Positions 12,840-27,847 of a stretch of DNA of 64,000 nt are shown here, piece after piece. This DNA comes from Piromyces finnis. Its lineage: Eukaryota > Neocallimastigomycota > Neocallimastigomycetes > Neocallimastigales > Neocallimastigaceae. The stretch is taken from contig MCFH01000002.1 of NCBI GenBank assembly GCA_002104945.1, positions 1,827,001-1,891,000 of the forward strand, given 5' to 3'. A model generated the notes under the pieces. The model did not search any database. It had not been told where the DNA came from and was given only the letters and a program-made list of their open reading frames with translations. A program made the position numbers and the translations under genes. The stretch's first letter is position 1, and every line of letters starts with the position of its first letter.

Positions 12840-13424
12840 ATTAATAGTAAATGCTAATCATATATAAGCTATAATGATGAATATAATAGTAAATGAATTA
12901 AATATAAATGAAATAATTTAAAATAAAATAAAGCTGAAAGGAATATTATAAAATAAATGTACAATAATAGTAATAATCTAAAATTAGTTTTTTTTACGAT
13001 AAGCATACAAAAGCAAATAAATAAATAAATAAAAAAGAAAGAAAAAAAAGAAAAAAAAAAAAAAAAAGGAGAAAAGGACTCTTTAGTCACACAATATTTT
13101 TTTTATCATTCAAAAATAAAATTTAGATTTTTTTTTTTTTTTTTTTACTTAAAATTTATTAAAATTATAGGCTTATATAATGAAAAAAGAAGTAAAAATA
13201 TAAAACATATATATATAATATTTAATACATTAATGATGTGTAAATTGATAATATTTTCACTTAATAATAATATTAAGCTTAATTGTAAATATTGTATCTT
13301 TGATTTTTTGATTAAGATTTTAAATGGAATTACTTTTAAAGTATATATTTCACTGGTTGGTTATATTTTAAATTTAATATTTAAATTATAATAATTATAT
13401 TAAGATTTTAATAGTTTATGTATT
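12840..13424. other. Intergenic region between convergent MET22 and CHTOP-like genes
   Basis: About 585 bases of 3' flanks. It holds a purine-rich (AAAG/A) stretch near 13010-13080 and a T run near 13127-13146. Both are probably untranslated or spacer sequence. No gene is seen on either strand. Confidence 0.55.
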
Positions 13425-14168
13425 TTATTGTTGCATAGCAACATCTTCCTTTTTATCAGCTGGTGGAGAGCTTTTATCTTTCATATATACATCTAATTCG
13501 TTATCTAAATTAGATTGAGCAATTTCTTTATTTTCAAACATATAATTATCTAATTCTTTATCTAAAGCATCCTTATTAAGAGGACGTTTTCCATTACCAC
13601 TACGTCCTCCTCTTCCTCTTCCACGACCACGACCACGGCTATTATTATCTCTTCTATTATTTCTATTATTTCTATTGGCAGCAGTTTTCATATTTAATCT
13701 TTTCTTAATATCAATATTTCCAAGTCTAGAAGAAATTGGAACAGATTTTCCAGTTCCTAAACGTTTAGATATAGAATCTCTAATTGAAGCTCCAGAACGT
13801 CTTCTCCTTATACCTTTATTTTTCGAGTTCATTTCTTGCATAAGAGATACCTTTGGTCTTTGACCAGTACGTCTTTTCATGACAACAGAAAATCTATCAG
13901 AAGATTGACGAGCCTTTCTATTTTCTTCAATTTCCTTAAAACTAATTATTAAATTTTAATTATTTAAAAAAATAATCAGCTATTATTATAATTATCCAAT
14001 TTAAAGTAATTGATAAATTTATAGCATTTCTAATTAACAATATTATATCTAATAACAATTTTAAGCATACCGATCATTAAGTTTTGTTGGTCTTGATTTA
14101 TTATTGGAAGCATTGAAAACTACTCTACGATCGGATCTTGATCCAGAATCATTATTTTTACGAAACAT
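13425..14168 (-). CDS. CHTOP: CHTOP/FOP-like RGG protein with duplicated C-terminal motif (mRNA export adaptor)
   Basis: Nuclear RNA-binding protein of the chromatin-target-of-PRMT1 family, which in animals works with TREX in mRNA export. Two coding exons, 14168-14071 and 13941-13425, give 204 residues in phase. The order of blocks follows human CHTOP: a KLNDRFKEI segment (residues 29-37; human has a similar SLNERF), RLGTGK...SSRLGNIDIKKRL in the middle, an RG-rich box (about 130-148), then two copies of the LDxELDxYM motif near the end (LDKELDNYM and LDNELDVYM). That duplication defines the FoP C-terminal domain. The start ATG directly follows TATTATTATAG, which looks like a splice acceptor, so a 5' leader intron is likely. 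Arginine methylation of the RG box is expected from the family (inference). Confidence 0.85.
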
Positions 14169-14266
14169 CTATAATAATAGTAGAAAAATAAATGTTAATA
14201 CCTTTAAATTTAATTATTTAGTTATTTAGTTATTATTATTGTTGTTGTTGTTGTTTGTTTGTTTGT

Positions 14267-14305
<39 letters not shown>

Positions 14306-15037
14306 TAATAATAAATCTAATAAAGGATATGTTGAAATATTAACAATAGAATTCATCTTTGAACCTCTTCATTTTCTTTTAATTTACATTCTTTATTATA
14401 TATTTTTACGTTTTCCATAAATTTTTCTTTTTTGTTAAAATAAAAAATAGTGTAAACAACTAAACATATTATATCATACATATCATTCAAGAATGTTTTA
14501 TTTTAAATTTTTCTTCTTCTCGTTCTTCTTATGCATGAAAAACTTTTTCATATAAATTCTTAATTTTATAATTAATAAAACTTGAAAAATTATTCAATAA
14601 TAAAATATACTTTGATTTCAAATTTGAAAAAAAATAATTTTTAATCATATTTTTTTTCCTCTTTTCTATATTTTTTATTAAATATTTGAAGAATTTTATT
14701 TTTCAAGGAGGTTCATATTTTCCTCTACTTATATTCGTATATGTAAATATATTTATTCTCTTTTTTTTCTTTTCCTTTTTTTTTTAATATTACCTCTTGA
14801 TATATATATATATATAGAAAAATACAAAATGGTTTTTACAAAAAAAAAAAAAAAAAAAGCTGATAGATATTAATTAAATATTAATAAAATATCTGTAATA
14901 TTCTACAAAAACGGTATTCCTTTAAACTAAAATGTTGAATAAATTTTTATGATACCTTAGCAAACAAAAATATCAATTTCCTTTTTAAAAAAAATAATAA
15001 TTTTCCTAAATAACAATAATATAGAAAAATATTTGAG

Positions 15038-15068
<31 letters not shown>

Positions 15069-15503
15069 GAAGAAAAAAAGAAAATAAAAATGGAAATGGA
15101 TCAAAGATACAAATTAATAAGTATTTAATATATTAACTAATTTAATTAATTAAATAAATAAAAAAAAATATTATTCTATTGAAAATTTAATATTATACAA
15201 AATAGGATGATACATATATATTTTTAATTAATAAAATATAAAATTAATTAAATATATTTCAATATAGTTAAAATTATTTTGGGAATTCAATATAACAAGA
15301 TTCTTAATTTAAATATCACAATTTTAACTGAAAATATGAATAAAATGCATATATAAATTTATGTATTCATATGATTTATATGTGATCTATCTTATTTCAA
15401 TTTTATATTATTTATTTATTTTTGTAATTTCTTTGTTCTAATAATAAAAAATATAATAGTGTATTTATGAATAATATAACCATTTTTATTTTAATTTAAG
15501 GTA
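14169..15503. other. Divergent intergenic region (CHTOP-like / PAXBP1) with compound microsatellite and possible leader intron
   Basis: 1.3 kb. It holds the compound repeat at 14231-14306, T-rich tracts near 14760-14790 and an A run near 15040-15066. At 15090 an ATG opens a short frame (MEMDQRYKLI). Its only donor (15121) and the acceptor just before the PAXBP1 start (AG at 15499-15500) cannot join it in frame to the main protein. I therefore read it as 5' leader or upstream ORF, not as the start. Confidence 0.5.
14231..14306. repeat. Graded compound microsatellite ATT / GTT / TTTG / TTTA
   Basis: A continuous tract whose unit changes stepwise: (ATT)n, then (GTT)n, then (GTTT)n, then (ATTT)n. 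Both base substitution and unit-length change are visible along one array. Confidence 0.9.
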
Positions 15504-19499
<3,996 letters not shown>

Positions 19500-22400
19500 A
19501 TTTAAACATAATAAGTTATTTATTTAAATAAAATATTAAAGTAAAAATATATCTATAAATAAAATAATGATAATTAAAAAAAAAAACAATTAAAACTATT
19601 TCACTTATTTTAAAATTATTTCAATTATTTAAAAATTATTTAAATAGTTTAATTGTGAAATAAATTTAATAAATAATTTTTATTAATAAGGTTAACAAAG
19701 AGAAAAGGTTACATTGTAAATATTACAGTTATATAATAAGATGTAAGGTCATATGACCATAGAAAATATAATAAATAAAAAATAACTATCTCTACAACAC
19801 GTAGACATTACATTTATAGCACTTTTAATACATGTTTATGTTTTTATAAGTTAGTCACATGTGTTCATAAATATATGATATATATAAATAGAATTATTTG
19901 CCCATAAATGTTCACATTAATATTTATTTATTTATGAAATTAAGAAAGTAATTTTACATTTTATTATTAAAAAAATTAATTTTATTAAAGGTTAGGATAT
20001 ATTTTTATTCTAACCTTTTATTATTTTTTATTCTAATCATTAAAAACATCATCTATTAGACATATAAACACTTTTTTTTTATTATTTACAAAATAAATAA
20101 GTCATTTTAAGTTTTTATAGTACATCTATCAAATAATAATTTAAAATAAAATGCTGTACTTTTAAGATAATATTATCATTAATAAATACTCCAAAGAGGT
20201 AATAAAAATTAATTATTTGTATAAAAGGTAATTTTTAACCTATAATATTAGTAAAAAAGAATTATAAAAAAGGAATAAGATAATATTATAAATCATAAAA
20301 AAAAGAAAACTTATTAACGCTTTTTTTTTTTTTTTTTTTTTTTTGAAAATATATAATGAAAAAAGTAAAAAAAAAATATATATATGCAATAAAAATTGAA
20401 ATAGTTTTTTATTTTATTTTAAATTGCTTTTATGTTAATATCACATCATTTTTTATTATGTAGTATATGAAGTATTCCCATATACAATATATAATATATA
20501 AAAATATATATGTATAATATATATTTTTAATTTTTAAAACAAAAATATATATCTTGTAATAATAAAATCATAAATATTATCATAATTATACTATTATTAA
20601 TAATAAAAGCAATAATAATAAACATACATACGATAGCTACTTCTACTATTACTTTCATTTTTCAAATATTACAATATTAATATTAATAATATTATATTAT
20701 ATTATAAATGTTATATTATAAATAAAATTATCATTATATAATGCTAATTATTTATATTAAAACATTCATCTTTATATGTATGACTTTTTTTTATTTATGT
20801 TTTATTATAGTAATTCATTTTACTATAGACATTCATTTATGCAAATTATTTAAGGTTCATTTTACTAAAACAATTTTTATAAGATATTAAAAATATTAAC
20901 CAATAAAATATAAATTTACTTATATTATTAATATATATATAATCATATGTATTTTATATAAAATTCTATTTCAATAGAGTTTTACCATATATGACATACT
21001 TTAAAAAACTTAAATAGAACTTTATAATTTTAATCTTTTTAAAAAAATAAAATAAATGCCTAAATATGTAATTAATTAAATTTTAAAAAAGGTATATGAT
21101 GGGAGGGTGACAATTAAAGGAATGTACTTTTTTGAAAATGAATATAATGAAATAATGAAAATAAATAGTATCATTTATTGTTTGTATATAATTTATTGCA
21201 ATATTAAATTTATATTTATTTTAATAAAATGTTTATATTTAATAATAATAATAATAAAACATTTTTCTTATGATTTTTTACTTTTATTTAATTAGTATTA
21301 AATTCGGTGTTATATTAATTATTTACACCTATTAATATTAGGAGGAAAGGTTAAAAGATTAGATTTTTTAATATTTAATACTATTTCTTTCTTTTTATAA
21401 ATTAACTAGGGTCAATCCTTCTTACCAATAAAATTTTAAATATTTTTTCAAAAAGTAATATGAAAAAAAAAATCAATTCATTCTGGATAAATTAAATTTA
21501 CAAATAACCTAATGTATAAACAATATATTACAATATATTTCAATATAATCAACTGAATAAAAATGAATTCAAATAGACTTTAATATATTACTAATATATT
21601 TAAATATATTCATTTTTATTTTTTGTATTTATTTAAATTAAATTATATCCATTCTATACCAAATTTATATTAAATCAATTTTTTAAAAAAAAATTCATTT
21701 TACCTTTTTATTAGTAATAGTTTATCAATTTAATAGCAATATATTTTAATATATATTTGTTCAAATTATTGTATATATAAAATATAAAAATTTTCATAAT
21801 AATCAAAGCTTTTTTAGGTAAAAGATAAAACAGAATAATTTTAAAAAAAAAAAAAACGATGAAATAAGAAAATTTAATTGAAAAGTACATATACATACAT
21901 ATACGTACATATATTATTTAAATATATTATATTTATTATATAAATTTAAATTTAGATTTTTTTATCTCAATACTTATCACACACCACACTATACGACAAT
22001 TTAAATTTTTTGCTTCTTTAAACAAACAAAAAAAAAGATTTATTTTTAAATATCTTTTTAAAAATAAAATCAAGTAAAAGGTTGATGAAATAAAAGTTGT
22101 TTTTATTATTAGTATAAGAAACTGAAATATTCTTTTTTTTTTTTTATTCTAAATTATTAATGATAGCAACTTTTTTTTAATATTTTACATTGAAAATCTT
22201 TGATTTAAAAAATATTCATAATTTTTTAATAAGATTTTTTTTTTTTTATAAAGTGAAGTGTTTATAACAATAAAAATCATTTCTTCTTATTATATGTATT
22301 CACATTCACTTTAATATTTCTTTTAAAATCTTTTAATTAAAAATTATTTTTAAATGTTTTAAAGTAAATTAAATAATTTGAATATAAAATTTATTTAATT

Positions 22401-22948
22401 TTCAATTAATTCAAAGATTAATGTTTATACTTATTCTATTTTTAATTATTATTTAATTTCGGGTATTAATATATATTCACATATATATATATACATATAA
22501 AAAACAAGAAATAAAATATATAATAGAAAAGTATAAATATTTATTTTCAAAGAAAAAAAAAATATTATCAGCATTTTACAATGAAATTTAGTAATTAAAT
22601 TTTGAGGAATTTAAACATTTATATATACCAATAATTTTTTAAAATTTAATTTTATACCATAAACAATAATTTCACATCATATAATATTTGTATAACCAAA
22701 ATACAAAAAATAATAACAATAACACAAAATATTACTTTATTGAATTTTATTTATAAAAATAAATCAAGAAAAAATTAGCTTATCGAAAAGTAAGTCTTAA
22801 ATGATATATGTTATAATAATATATATTTTTTACATAATAAATTAATGTAGGAATAAATAATAAGTATATTAATGTACATGAATAAATATTAATAATTATT
22901 ATTTTATACACAGAATATACAAAAATTTAAATTATTCAATTTAATAAA
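19500..22948. other. 3.4 kb intergenic region (PAXBP1 3' side / MDM34 promoter)
   Basis: No exon or RNA gene could be supported. It contains a 12-base perfect palindrome GGTCATATGACC (19747-19758) and a 9-bp inverted repeat, AAAGGTTAG/CTAACCTTT, at 19987-19995 and 20010-20018. T runs lie near 20321-20344. Short open frames at 21107-21295 and 21711-21896 are made of Ile/Leu/Tyr/Phe/Lys codons and look like chance. The last few hundred bases should be the MDM34 promoter and leader; a leader intron ending at the CAG near 22913 is possible. Confidence 0.55.
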
Positions 22949-24931
22949 ATGGCATTTAAATTCAATTGGACTACATTCGATAAAAAATTTATCGATGAAG
23001 CACAAAGTAAGTTAACTGAAGCCTTAAATAAAGGAATAACAAATCAAATGATTGGAACTATTAAGGTTGATGAGTTAAATATGGGAACTAAGGCTCCAGA
23101 ATTAGAGGTAATGGAAATTGGTGATTTATCTGAAGAGAAATTTAAAGGTATATTTAAAATTACTTACCAAGGTGATGCTTATATAGTAATTCGTGCTACT
23201 GTTCAAATAAACCCATTAATTATACCAAAAACTCCAATTACATTGTCAATGGGTAGTGGCATTATTGCTGCTGATCAACCTTTACCTATACCTGTAAAAT
23301 TACGTATCAGTAATTTAAAGTTAAGTGGAATTGCTGCATTAGGTTTTTCTAATAAAGGTATAACATTTTGTTTTAAAAATGATCCATTAGAAGATATAAA
23401 TGTATCATCAACATTTGATAGAATTCAAGCAATAAAAAAATTAATAGAGCATATAATAAAAACTCAAATTAGTGCGTTCTTATTGGAAGACGTACCAGAA
23501 CTCATTCATAACTTTTCAAAAAGTAATAATCAATCATCGTCATTAAATAATACATCCCATAGTCGCAGTTATAGTGGTGAAACATATATACCATCATCTC
23601 CTAGCTATACGGATAGTATTGGTGGAAGTAGCATTTATGGAGATGATATTAATGGAAGTTTTTGTTCTAATCAAACATTGGTTGACGAAGAAAATGATAT
23701 TATGGGTTGGAGAAGAAAATGGATTGGTAATGATTTTAATGATTCAAATATAACCTTTGACAATAGAATAATTCTATATCGAGGTTTAAAATGTTTGAAA
23801 TCAGTAAATGCTAATCGTGGTGTTCTTAGACTTCTCAATCCTTCACTTAATAATTATGTTTGTCAATCCATTCATATCGATAGTTGGCTTATTACACCTC
23901 CATTTTCTCCAATTCCATTATACATACCTAAAGCTTCTTATCCTTTATACACAAAAGATAAACATTTTTCAATTGTTGACTACCTTCGTCGTACAGCAAT
24001 TACTAGAACAACAAATTATCAACATCAAAAAACAAATTCTATTGAAAGTGTTAATATAGATATAAATAGTGTAGAAAATCCATTTAAGCGTTTACAACAA
24101 ACAAATGAAACCACTCATATCCCTTCACCAACCATATCACCAATTACATCCCCACGCATTATTTCAAATTCTAATTCAGATGTATCATTTTCAGAACCAA
24201 ATGAAGATTTATCAAACAATAGTCATAATAGTTATAATTACACACATACTTATCATAGGGGACATCGTAAGTCTAAATCAATGAAAAAATACAAAACAAA
24301 TTTGTCTTATCAATCCTCTTCTTCATTAATTGTTAGTGATATAGAAAATGATTTTTCATTTTCAAACAGAAATGAAGATATTAATAAACCGATACCCAAA
24401 AATTCCTATGGCGTTAATAGCAGAGGTCATACAAGAGTACATTCTAATCAAACTAACTCCACAGAAATTTCTGTTTCAAATAAGAACAATAATACAATAA
24501 ATAATGATAATGTATTCCTTTCACTACTTAATAGCAATAACAATAATACAATGAATAGCTCTTCCGCTGCTAATATTTACAGTCGTAATAATACAAATAG
24601 AAAAGTTAGTTCATCTAACAGTAATTCCGGATATAATTCTGATGGAGAATCTACAGTATGCGAGGAATTTCCAGCAGAAATTGTTATTGAACCTTCAAAT
24701 AATAGTATGGCAGCTCAATTAACCAATTTAATGAATTCCAACCAAACTATATCACCATATACACGTACTTTAGAACATTTTGCATACCGTTCTTTTCCTC
24801 ATTCAAAATCAAATTATAAGCGTCGTAGTAATAGACAGCGTCATCGTTTAAAAATTCATGTTGATGGATTAATGGGCTCATCTTCTACTATTACAACAAT
24901 AAATCAAGATGTTAAATCTCAAACTTCATAA
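22949..24931 (+). CDS. MDM34: Mdm34, outer-membrane subunit of the ERMES ER-mitochondria tether
   Basis: ERMES joins the endoplasmic reticulum to the outer membrane of mitochondria or related organelles and moves phospholipids. Mdm34 is the organelle-side SMP-domain subunit that partners with Mdm12, Mmm1 and Mdm10. A single 660-residue exon starts with the family signature MAFKFNWTTFDKKFIDEAQ. The SMP domain spans residues 1 to about 190, with MGTKAPELEVMEIGDL, FKGIFKITYQGDAYIV and ISNLKLSGIAALGFS. The rest is Ser/Asn-rich and disordered, as in other Mdm34 proteins. GRGHRKSKSMKK-like basic patches occur (actual sequence RGHRKSKSMKKYK, near residue 437). No intron is needed, unlike almost all neighbours. 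The conserved N-terminus fixes the start. If the host is an anaerobic fungus, the tethered organelle would be the hydrogenosome (inference). Confidence 0.96.
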   Translation: MAFKFNWTTFDKKFIDEAQSKLTEALNKGITNQMIGTIKVDELNMGTKAPELEVMEIGDLSEEKFKGIFKITYQGDAYIVIRATVQINPLIIPKTPITLSMGSGIIAADQPLPIPVKLRISNLKLSGIAALGFSNKGITFCFKNDPLEDINVSSTFDRIQAIKKLIEHIIKTQISAFLLEDVPELIHNFSKSNNQSSSLNNTSHSRSYSGETYIPSSPSYTDSIGGSSIYGDDINGSFCSNQTLVDEENDIMGWRRKWIGNDFNDSNITFDNRIILYRGLKCLKSVNANRGVLRLLNPSLNNYVCQSIHIDSWLITPPFSPIPLYIPKASYPLYTKDKHFSIVDYLRRTAITRTTNYQHQKTNSIESVNIDINSVENPFKRLQQTNETTHIPSPTISPITSPRIISNSNSDVSFSEPNEDLSNNSHNSYNYTHTYHRGHRKSKSMKKYKTNLSYQSSSSLIVSDIENDFSFSNRNEDINKPIPKNSYGVNSRGHTRVHSNQTNSTEISVSNKNNNTINNDNVFLSLLNSNNNNTMNSSSAANIYSRNNTNRKVSSSNSNSGYNSDGESTVCEEFPAEIVIEPSNNSMAAQLTNLMNSNQTISPYTRTLEHFAYRSFPHSKSNYKRRSNRQRHRLKIHVDGLMGSSSTITTINQDVKSQTS

Positions 24932-26525
24932 AAAAGTAGATATTATTACATAAGCAAAAATTAGTAAATTATTTCATTTTGTTATGCCTATACACTTTTT
25001 TTTTTTAAAAGTGTTATATTTTAAAAACTGTATTTTTTACACTTGTATTATTAAAAAAAATATAGTTATCCTTTTTAAAATTAAAAATTTTAAGGTAATT
25101 AATATTTAAAAAAATTGTATAATAAGTATAAATAATTATATTTTAATTTAAAAAGGATATAAAATGAAATAGTATGAAATTTGTATTTGAATTATATAAA
25201 ACATATAAAACAATAACAACGAAAAATAAAAAATGAAACTCAAGAAAACAAAAAAATGAAAAAGGAAGAAAAAATAAAGAAAAAATATTAAAAGAAAGAA
25301 AAGAAATATGTATTTATTAGTAAAAAATAGAGCTATTAAATCAGTAGAATTTTTTTAAATTTCATTTGCTTCTTATTAAATTAGATAATTTTTATTGAAC
25401 CATTAAACATATCATCGCATTTAAAATTAAAAATAAATAAATAAATAAAAAAAAAAAAAAGAATCAAACAAATTGAAAATAAAAATAATATAAATAAAAC
25501 TATAAAAACAAATAAAATAAAAATTTATTAAGGTATTATTCTATTGAGATATACAATAAAAGTGGTATACGAATAAATATTATATTGTAAATAATTCAAT
25601 ATTTTTTAAATAATGTTATTTTGATTGTTTCAAAAGGGTTAAGACTAAATATACTTCACTACAACAATTGTATTGAAATTAATTTAAACGTATTCCATAA
25701 TGTATTTAAATTTTTTTAAAAATAATATTTACTATATTTATATTAAAAAAATGAAGTTATGAGACTATAATTGAAAAAAATTCATCATTATATACAACGT
25801 CACGTGAATTCAATATTTTAACCAATCACAACACAAATTTAGTATGTGATAATATTCAAACTTAACACCATAATGACAATTACAAATTTTTTCCTTCTTT
25901 CTGGTAAAATATTTCAAGTTTTATTCTTTAAGGTTGTTATTTTATGATGAATTAATATGTCTTTTTTTTCTATTTAATCATTTATATTTTATGATTTTAT
26001 TATAAGTGGTGGTGGCCTTTAATATTATATATGTTATGAATTATGGTGTTCCATTGAAAATTAATTCTAAACATAATAGTCATTATCGTAATTATAAATG
26101 GATGAGTTCAAATAAGCTTGATGGATGAAAATGTATAATTTTTTTTATTCAAACAATTATGAATTATTATCAACAAGTAATCAATGAATAAAGTAAGTGA
26201 TGGATGAGGAAGATATATATCAGATATCAATAGAATTAAATGAGTTTTCAGCATTATTGTTTTTATTATTATGCAACGATAATATTTTTTGTTTTTAATA
26301 AACAGCAGTCAATATTAAATGGTATAATTTGATCGAAAGAGTATTATATATATTGAATTCAAAAATAAAATCAATGTATCAGTAAAATAATAAAATATTA
26401 AATGTTTATAATGAAAAAATCATAAAATATGAAATAATAAAAATCAAAAATTGAGTTTGAAACTAATATATATTAATATTATATAATTTTTATAAATTTA
26501 TTTTATAAAATCAGGATAAAATAAG
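24932..26525. other. Intergenic region upstream of ubiquitin-eL40
   Basis: 1.6 kb. Its first part is A-rich (25190-25300, 25440-25520) and probably belongs to the MDM34 3' flank. A palindromic TCACGTGA lies at 25800-25807, with CCAAT at 25822-25826. Such E-box and CCAAT sites are known regulators of ribosomal protein genes in some fungi, but here they lie about 720 bases from the start codon, so a role is only a guess. No gene is seen. Confidence 0.45.
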
Positions 26526-27163
26526 ATGCAAGTAAGTTACTAATATTAAATGATATATATATATATGATAAATATTAACGTATTAATAACTATTGATAAT
26601 ATAAAATAGATTTTCGTCAAAACCCTTACTGGAAAGACTATAACCCTTGAGGTTGAGTCTTCCGACAGTATTGTCAATGTTAAGAACAAGATTCAAGAAA
26701 AGGAAGGTATTCCACCAGACCAACAACGTTTAATCTTCGCCGGTAAACAATTAGAAGACAACAGAACTCTTTCTGACTACAACATTCAAAAGGGTAAATA
26801 TTTATAATAAAATAAAATAAAAGTTATATTTATTTAGTAATGAAGAGTGTGAGACTAAGATGTGTATATATTTAATTCTATTATTATCAAATAGAATCTA
26901 CTCTTCACCTTGTTCTCCGTCTTCGTGGTGGTATCATTGAACCATCTCTTAAGGTTCTTGCTTCCAAGTACAACTGTGACAAGATGATCTGCCGTAAGTG
27001 TTATGCTCGTCTTCCACAACGTGCCACTAACTGCCGTAAGTGCCACAGTAACCAACTCCGTCCAAAGAAGAAGGTAATATATATAATATTTAAATTTTTA
27101 TTTAAAAAGTAGTGCAAAGTATTAATTTATTTTTTCTTTTTTAAATTAAAATAGCTTAAATAA
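26526..27163 (+). CDS. RPL40: Ubiquitin-ribosomal protein eL40 fusion
   Basis: Precursor cut after Gly76 to give free ubiquitin and the 60S protein eL40. Exons: 26526-26531 (only ATG CAA), 26610-26793, 26895-27073 and 27155-27163 (only CTT AAA stop). All are in phase; 125 residues: 76 of ubiquitin ending LRLRGG and 49 of eL40 with its four zinc-binding Cys (C15, C20, C34 and C37 of the eL40 part). Codons are clearly less A/T-biased than in neighbours, as expected for a highly expressed gene. The ubiquitin moiety carries Ser19, Ser22, Val24, Asn28, Glu32 and Asn53 instead of the animal residues Pro, Thr, Glu, Ala, Asp and Gly. Lys6, 11, 27, 29, 33, 48 and 63 and the Leu8-Ile44-Val70 patch are intact. 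Confidence 0.97.
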
Positions 27164-27847
27164 GCGGTTTATATATATATTATGGAAGAAATTATGTTAT
27201 ATATTATAATATAAAAATAAAATATTATCCTTAAATAATAAAATAAGATATAAGTTAAAAGTGTGTGTTTATTTTAATTAAATGAGTGTAGTATTTTGAA
27301 ATATATTGTTAAAGGTTTAAATTTTTATTATCTATGTAATAAAATAAAAAATGGAAGTTGGTAATTGTTAGATAATTCAAGTTTTTAAATACTTTTATAA
27401 AGTTGATTTAAAATCTTATAAAAGTATTTTTTATAAGATTTTAAAACAAAGATTTACTAAACCTTTTATTTCCCATAAATTCTAACTTCCTATACTTTCT
27501 TTTTAATCAAAACAACTCTCAAAATTTTTTAAATACAATTTTTTCAAAAACAATAACAATTTCCTATTATTTTTATATAAACAATTATATTTAATATAAC
27601 TAATTTGATTACATAAAATTTCTAAAATGATAATTGCATTTAAGAGTATTTTTTATACACCTTTCTTAAATACAAAAAATCAAACTTAATTACATATTCA
27701 TTTTAACCCATTCTAAATTCTAACACTACAAAATATCTTAGATTTCTTTTTCATTTAAACAAACACTCAAATTCATAACTTATTTTTCTGTATTTTTTGC
27801 TTTTAAAAATTGAATATAGTGAACAGATTTTATTGATATTAATTCGT
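27164..27847. other. Intergenic region between convergent eL40 and uL5 genes
   Basis: About 680 bases. It contains a pair of overlapping perfect inverted repeats (27387-27444, listed separately). The rest is A/T-rich 3' flank from both sides. The half near the uL5 stop contains repeated short ACTC/AACAA-type stretches. No exon is seen. Confidence 0.6.
27387..27444. terminator. Two overlapping, mutually exclusive hairpins
   Basis: The first inverted repeat pairs 27387-27400 (AAATACTTTTATAA) with 27416-27429. The second pairs 27408-27423 (TTAAAATCTTATAAAA) with 27429-27444 around a 5-base loop. The arms share 27416-27423, so only one hairpin can form at a time. The site is about 220 bases past the eL40 stop and 400 from the uL5 stop. 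A role in ending one or both transcripts is inference. Confidence 0.4.

Noticed and set aside
21107-21896. Two 61-62 codon frames in the spacer before MDM34
   Set aside because: Ile/Tyr/Phe/Lys composition equals the background; no splice context.
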